Below, piece by piece: positions 6,643 to 10,446 of a stretch of 10,446 nt of DNA. The notes below the pieces were generated by a model. That model was given only the letters and a program-made list of their open reading frames with translations. It was not told where the DNA came from and ran no database searches. The translations under genes and the position numbers were made by a program. Each line of letters begins with the position of its first letter. Positions within the stretch are counted from its first letter, which is position 1. The stretch is from contig JANMVV010000455.1 of assembly GCA_031392925.1 (NCBI GenBank), forward strand, positions 1 to 10,446. The letters run 5' to 3'. This DNA is from JAGNNV01 sp031392925 (GTDB lineage Bacteria > Acidobacteriota > Vicinamibacteria > Fen-336 > JAGNNV01).

Positions 6643-7590
6643 CTAATCTCCTTGACGCGCGCGCAGCACGTCGATGAAAACCGCGGCCACGATCACTACG
6701 CCGATGACGATCATCTGCCAGTAGGCCGAAACATCCAAAAGGTTCAGGCCATTTCGCAGCAGGCCGATGAAGAGGGCGCCGATCAGGGTGCCCGCCACCG
6801 TGCCCACGCCGCCGAAGAACGAAGCACCCCCGATGATGACGGCGGCGATGGCATCGAGCTCCGCCCCGGTGCCGGCGAGGGGGAATCCGGAGTTCATGCG
6901 CGCGGCCAGAACCAGCGACGCGACCGCGGCCATCAAGCCGGACACCAGGTACGCGAGTTCCAGACGCGATGATACGGGTACACCGGCGAGGCGGGCGGCT
7001 TCGCGATTGCCGCCGATGGCGAAGAGGTCGCGGCCATACACCGTCCGCTCCACGAGCAGGTGAACGATGAGGCCCGCGATCGCCACCACGATTACCGCGG
7101 CGGGAATGCCGAAGAGATCGCCGTTGAAAGGCAGGCGAAATCCCTCGGGCAGGCCGCTGATGGGAACCCCCGCGGCCAGGATCATGGCCGCGCCTCGCGC
7201 CACGTTCATGGTTCCAAGGGTCGAAATGAATGGATGGGGGAGCTTGAGCCGGGTCAGCAGGAGTCCGTTCATGAAGCCGACGAGCGCGCCGAGGACAAGG
7301 GTGCCCGCGACCGCGACGAGAGGCGGCACGCCTGCCCGCATCTGCATGGCCAGGACCACGCTCGAAAGGCCCAGGATGGATCCGATTGACAGATCGATGC
7401 CCGCGGTGATGATGACCACGAGCTGACCGAGGGCGAGGAGCGCGTTCACCGAGGACTGTCGCAGGACATTGACCAGGTTGTCGGCGGTGAGGAAGTGCGG
7501 TGAGGTGAGGGCGAGCACGACGCACAGGATCACGAGCCCGAGGAGCGGGGCGAGCCGTCCGAGCAGCAGGCGGGCGCCTCCGCGGCTCAT
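6643..7590 (-). CDS. RbsC-type sugar ABC transporter permease
   Basis: The 315-aa inner-membrane permease belongs to the BPD_transp_2 family (RbsC/XylH/AraH class), with about eight to ten membrane segments along its whole length. Diagnostic stretches are PHFLTADNLVNVLRQSSVNALLA beginning at residue 31, VIITAGIDLSIGSILGLSS (59-77), and the cytoplasmic loop GRDLFAIGGNREAARLAGV (186-204), which contacts the ATPase. IAAVIIGGASFFGGVGTVAGT (248-268) and LLRNGLNLLDVSAYWQ (277-292) close it. The start ATG 7590 overlaps the ATPase stop as ATGA with no obvious Shine-Dalgarno, so translation is probably coupled. It would form a homodimeric channel with the ATPase encoded upstream and the lipoprotein encoded downstream. 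Substrate class: pentoses, hexoses, inositol or autoinducer-2-like molecules; the sequence alone does not decide. Confidence 0.95.
   Translation of the reverse strand: MSRGGARLLLGRLAPLLGLVILCVVLALTSPHFLTADNLVNVLRQSSVNALLALGQLVVIITAGIDLSIGSILGLSSVVLAMQMRAGVPPLVAVAGTLVLGALVGFMNGLLLTRLKLPHPFISTLGTMNVARGAAMILAAGVPISGLPEGFRLPFNGDLFGIPAAVIVVAIAGLIVHLLVERTVYGRDLFAIGGNREAARLAGVPVSSRLELAYLVSGLMAAVASLVLAARMNSGFPLAGTGAELDAIAAVIIGGASFFGGVGTVAGTLIGALFIGLLRNGLNLLDVSAYWQMIVIGVVIVAAVFIDVLRARQGD
6648..6653 (-). promoter_or_regulatory. Shine-Dalgarno AAGGAG for the binding protein gene
   Basis: AAGGAG is embedded in the end of the permease gene, 12 nt before ATG 6635. The spacing is long; the nearer purine tract AGAAGAG may contribute. 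A dedicated site suits the higher dosage usually needed for binding proteins. Confidence 0.45.
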
Positions 7591-9086
7591 GCCGAAACAC
7601 CCGCGGCGAGGGCCACGATGCCCTCGGCCGTCGCTCCGGCTCTCGACATTTCACCCACGATCCGTCCCTCCCGAAAAATCAGAATGCGATGGCACAGGCG
7701 CAATAGTTCCGGAATCTCCGACGATGCCATGACGAGGCCGAGGCCGCGGGCGGCCATGCCTTCGAGGTGCCGGTGGATTTCCTCCTTGGCGCCCACGTCA
7801 ACACCGCGCGTGGGCTCGTCGAGAAGGAGGACCTTGGTTTCCGGACGCAGGAACCGAGCCAGGACCACCTTCTGCTGGTTTCCGCCCGACAGGGTCGCGA
7901 CTTTCGCCGCGACCCCGGTTGCCTTGATGCCCAGTTCGCGGATCGCGTCGAGCGCGGTCTTCAGGAGAACGGGGCGGGAAAGGAAGCCGAACCGCTCGCC
8001 ATTTTTGGGGAGGACGAGATTCACGTTCGTCTGAACGCTCTGCCCGAGCACCAGGCCCTGGCCTCGGCGGTCTTCCGGCACCAGCCCCATCCCGGAGGCG
8101 AGCGAGTCTGAGACGGTCCGGATCTCCGTCGCGCCGCTCCCAGGGTTGAGACGGACGGTGCCGTGGAGCCGTTTCTCGGAACCGAAGATCGCGTGGAGGG
8201 TACGGGATCGGCCCGCGCCCAGAAGCCCCGCGAGTCCCAGGATCTCGCCCCGATGAACCTTGAACGAAACGTCCTTCACCCGGGAAGACGAAAGGTCCGA
8301 GACGTCGAGCACCACGTCCTCGGAGGGCGCCTTCTCCGGTGCGCCCGCGGAGGTGACGTTCCGGCCGGCCATCGCTCGGACCACATCCGCGTTGGTCACA
8401 TCGGCGAGGGCGCTGGAGAGGACATGCTTCCCGTCGCGAAGCACGGTGATGCGCTCGGTCATGGCCCGAAGCTCCTCGAGACGATGCGAGATCGCGATCA
8501 CCGCCCGCCCCGAGGCCTTCATTCGCGCGACCACTTCGTAGAGTCGGTCGACCTCGCGGGAGGAGAGAGAGGACGTGGGCTCGTCGAGGATGAGGACCCG
8601 GGACCCGCGATGCAGAGCGCGCGCGATCAGGACGAGCTGTTGGTCGGCCAGGCGCAAGGAGCCGAAGGGCGCCTCCACCGGAATGTCGACTCCCGCGAGT
8701 TTCAGCGCATTGGCTGCGATCTCGTTCAGACGCACCCGGTCGATCACGCGCAGGAGGCCGAGGCCCGCGGGCGTCTCCCCAAGCGAAATGTTCTCGGCCA
8801 CGGTCAGGGTCGGCGCGCCCTGCGGCTCCTGGGGCACGAGGCCGATGCCGCGGCGCTGCGCCTCGACGACGTCTCCGGGCGGAAGTGCCACGCCATCGAG
8901 CCGCACTTCTCCCGAATCGGGCTTGAGAATGCCCGCGAGCACCGACATGAGGGTCGACTTGCCCGCGCCGTTCTCGCCGGCCACCGCGTGACCTTCGCCC
9001 GACGCGAACGAAACGCTCACGTTCGAAAGGGCGAGCTGGCCGGAGAAGGCCTTCGTGATGCCCGTCGCTTCGAGAAGTGGCTGCAC
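7587..9086 (-). CDS. RbsA-type twin-domain sugar ABC transporter ATPase
   Basis: The 499-aa product has two fused nucleotide-binding domains, the usual length for RbsA/MglA/XylG. Domain 1 has a canonical Walker A, GENGAGKST (37-45), Walker B VLILDEPTS (164-172) with Glu169, and switch His201. Its signature is degenerate, LRLADQQ (144-150), where relatives read LSIGQQQ or similar. Domain 2 has the typical non-canonical Walker A GLLGAGRSRT (287-296), an intact signature LSGGNQQK (399-406) and Walker B VLLLDEPTRGVD (419-430). This predicts one competent ATP site, formed by Walker A of domain 1 and the signature of domain 2, and one degenerate site. The start is GTG 9086 with no Shine-Dalgarno, but TACAAT lies 9 nt upstream. 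It is the first gene of the operon and overlaps the permease by 4 bp. Confidence 0.95.
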   Translation of the reverse strand: MQPLLEATGITKAFSGQLALSNVSVSFASGEGHAVAGENGAGKSTLMSVLAGILKPDSGEVRLDGVALPPGDVVEAQRRGIGLVPQEPQGAPTLTVAENISLGETPAGLGLLRVIDRVRLNEIAANALKLAGVDIPVEAPFGSLRLADQQLVLIARALHRGSRVLILDEPTSSLSSREVDRLYEVVARMKASGRAVIAISHRLEELRAMTERITVLRDGKHVLSSALADVTNADVVRAMAGRNVTSAGAPEKAPSEDVVLDVSDLSSSRVKDVSFKVHRGEILGLAGLLGAGRSRTLHAIFGSEKRLHGTVRLNPGSGATEIRTVSDSLASGMGLVPEDRRGQGLVLGQSVQTNVNLVLPKNGERFGFLSRPVLLKTALDAIRELGIKATGVAAKVATLSGGNQQKVVLARFLRPETKVLLLDEPTRGVDVGAKEEIHRHLEGMAARGLGLVMASSEIPELLRLCHRILIFREGRIVGEMSRAGATAEGIVALAAGVSA

Positions 9087-9095
9087 CGGCTGAGG

Positions 9096-9101
9096 ATTGT
9101 A
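9096..9101 (-). promoter_or_regulatory. Possible -10 element TACAAT, near-leaderless start
   Basis: On the minus strand TACAAT (5 of 6 to TATAAT) ends 9 nt before GTG 9086, with no ribosome-binding site between. This is the spacing seen for leaderless transcripts, in which a TANNNT box lies just upstream of the start codon. I see no good -35. The box lies in the 43-bp gap after the propeller gene, so it could start the transporter operon. Confidence 0.3.
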
Positions 9102-9129
9102 GTGGACTCTGGCCCGGCGCCTATGGCGG

Positions 9130-10446
9130 TTAGCGGACGCCGTTCACGACATCCAGCTCCACCCAGATGCGCTGCGAGGCGACCACGCTGTTGCGCCCGT
9201 CCGGCGTGATGAGCACGCGAAAGATCGTGCTTTGGGGGTCTGTCGATGAGTAGCTTCGCCATAACTCCCTTTTGCCGGACTCGAGGCCGATCCGATACAC
9301 GTCGACGCGGCGTTCCATCGTACGAACGGCGAAAAGGGACTTTCCGTCCGCGCTCCACTGTATCGGCTGATCGCCGTTTTCAAACCCGTGGAGGGGCGAG
9401 CCGTTACCGCCATCGGTGGGATAGCTCATGGCGCGTCCGTCGGGCCCCATGGTGACCGCGCGCGTTCCGTCCGGAGAGAGGGCCAGCCCGACGACGCCTT
9501 CCGGGCTCAAAGGCTTCGCTCTCGCATCGGCGATTTCCTGCACGTAGAGGCGCGGGTTGTGCCCGGGCTCGGCGGCGCGAACCAGGAGCCGTTTGCCGTC
9601 GGGAAAGAACTGCGCAGCCAGGCAGATCAGGTCGCCGCCTTTCAACGTTCGGGCTTCGCCGGCGCCCGTCGGCATCAGGACGATCGGCGAAGGGGCGGAC
9701 CTCGTGCCCACGGTCGCCGCCCACGCGCCATCGCTCGACAGCGCCAGGGCCTGGCCGTTTCCCAGCCGGATCGGCGGCGTGCCGTCCGTCCGACGCAGAT
9801 ATACGGAGTCCATGCCCTCGCCGGTGCGAGTCTCGTCGAAGAGAAGGAGCTTGCCGTCGCTAGACAGATCGGCGGGCAGTGACCAGTTCAGCCACCCCAG
9901 GTCGCGGCCCATTCTCTCGGTGGGCGACTGGAACGCGAGAACTACTTGAGCTGACACCGTCTCATTCAAGAGTAGTTGACCCATACGGAAGTCTTGAACA
10001 TGGAGTTCGACGAACGACTTGAGAACAAGACGCTCGTTCCCGTCCATGTCGACGGCCCGGACCGCGGGCGGTCCCCAATTCGCGTAGCTCCCCAGGCCCT
10101 TGGGCGTAGCGCCGGTGGCGTTCGTACCGGAGAAGTAGACCTCATTGCCGTCCTGCCCCCAGGCGGGCCCGCCGTTCCCGGCCCAGTCTTTGCTCAGGAC
10201 CCTTTTCGAACCCCTTCGATCGACCAATGCGATGTGTCCCGTGGCGTTGGGCCCCGGCAGCCACTCCACGTATGCGACTCGGTCGCCCTCGGGCGAGACG
10301 CGCAGCCGGCCGATGCGGTTCGGCAGCTTGACCTCGACGAGACTGGTGCCTATCGGATACTCGAGCCGTGTCCCGCCCGGCACGCGTCGCACGATCGCGA
10401 GATCCTTGCCATCCGGAGACCAGTCGGCCCAATTCACGCCCTCGAC
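9130..10446 (-). CDS. PD40/WD40-like beta-propeller protein, probably the C-terminus of a Ser/Thr kinase (5' partial)
   Basis: The frame is open to the window end (codons for VEG precede the GTG at 10437), so the gene continues beyond 10446 and that GTG is probably an internal valine. The visible 438 codons consist of propeller blades with repeated xxSPDGxxxA-type motifs: WADWSPDGKDLAIV, LRVSPEGDRVAYV, PAWGQDGNEVYFS, ADLSSDGKLLLFD, LALSSDGAWAATV, QFFPDGKRLLVRA, LALSPDGTRAVTM, IQWSADGKSLFAV and VLITPDGRNSVVA. The run GWLNWSLPADLSSDGKLLLF, followed by YLRRTDGTPPIRLGNG, is very like the sensor propellers attached to Acidobacteriota-type Ser/Thr kinases. That would place it outside the membrane or as a ligand- or protein-binding module, but the kinase domain itself is not in view, and a TolB-like or protease-linked propeller is the alternative. 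It ends in TAA, 43 bp before the transporter operon. Confidence 0.85.
   Translation of the reverse strand, partial: VEGVNWADWSPDGKDLAIVRRVPGGTRLEYPIGTSLVEVKLPNRIGRLRVSPEGDRVAYVEWLPGPNATGHIALVDRRGSKRVLSKDWAGNGGPAWGQDGNEVYFSGTNATGATPKGLGSYANWGPPAVRAVDMDGNERLVLKSFVELHVQDFRMGQLLLNETVSAQVVLAFQSPTERMGRDLGWLNWSLPADLSSDGKLLLFDETRTGEGMDSVYLRRTDGTPPIRLGNGQALALSSDGAWAATVGTRSAPSPIVLMPTGAGEARTLKGGDLICLAAQFFPDGKRLLVRAAEPGHNPRLYVQEIADARAKPLSPEGVVGLALSPDGTRAVTMGPDGRAMSYPTDGGNGSPLHGFENGDQPIQWSADGKSLFAVRTMERRVDVYRIGLESGKRELWRSYSSTDPQSTIFRVLITPDGRNSVVASQRIWVELDVVNGVR

Noticed and set aside
8163..9209. Plus-strand open frame of 348 codons opposite the ATPase gene
   Set aside because: The minus strand encodes a complete twin ATPase with Walker and signature motifs, so this frame is a composition artefact.

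Overview
The window is GC-rich, gene-dense bacterial DNA with no RNA genes, mobile elements or CRISPR. It probably comes from a Gram-negative, soil- or sediment-type lineage. The right-hand gene resembles the C-terminal beta-propeller of the large Ser/Thr kinases common in Acidobacteriota and related phyla, and the binding protein has a lipoprotein signal. The phylum is an inference, not something I can prove here.

Layout, left to right: (1) the 3' two thirds of an M28 zinc peptidase of the carboxypeptidase Q type (+ strand, cut by the window start). (2) Convergent to it, a polytopic membrane protein with a GT-C/TMTC-like N-terminal half and an unassigned soluble C-terminal domain (- strand). 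(3) A 175-bp divergent intergenic region with a perfect 12-bp palindrome resembling a LacI/GalR operator. (4) A two-gene + strand operon: an IolE-like TIM-barrel isomerase/dehydratase overlapping by 4 bp a Gfo/Idh/MocA dehydrogenase. (5) Convergent to it, and sharing a CTAG stop palindrome, a - strand operon that reads from right to left: RbsA-type ATPase, RbsC-type permease, RbsB-type binding lipoprotein, PanE/ApbA-type reductase. (6) Upstream of that operon on the same strand, the 3' part of a PD40 beta-propeller protein (cut by the window end).

The central block (about 2.6-9.1 kb) reads as a sugar or cyclitol uptake-and-oxidation locus. The binding lipoprotein captures the substrate, the ATPase and permease import it, and the dehydrogenase plus IolE-like enzyme act on it inside the cell. 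This pairing matches the first two steps of myo-inositol catabolism (IolG then IolE), but the later Iol enzymes, a sugar kinase and a regulator are all absent from the window, so the substrate remains open. The PanE-type enzyme could be the ordinary pantothenate enzyme or a keto-acid reductase recruited to this pathway.

I found no strong sign of a wholly new system. The best second-look items are the operator-like palindrome, the possibly leaderless start of the transporter operon, the membrane protein with an unassigned C-terminal domain, and the PanE-type gene in a sugar transport operon.
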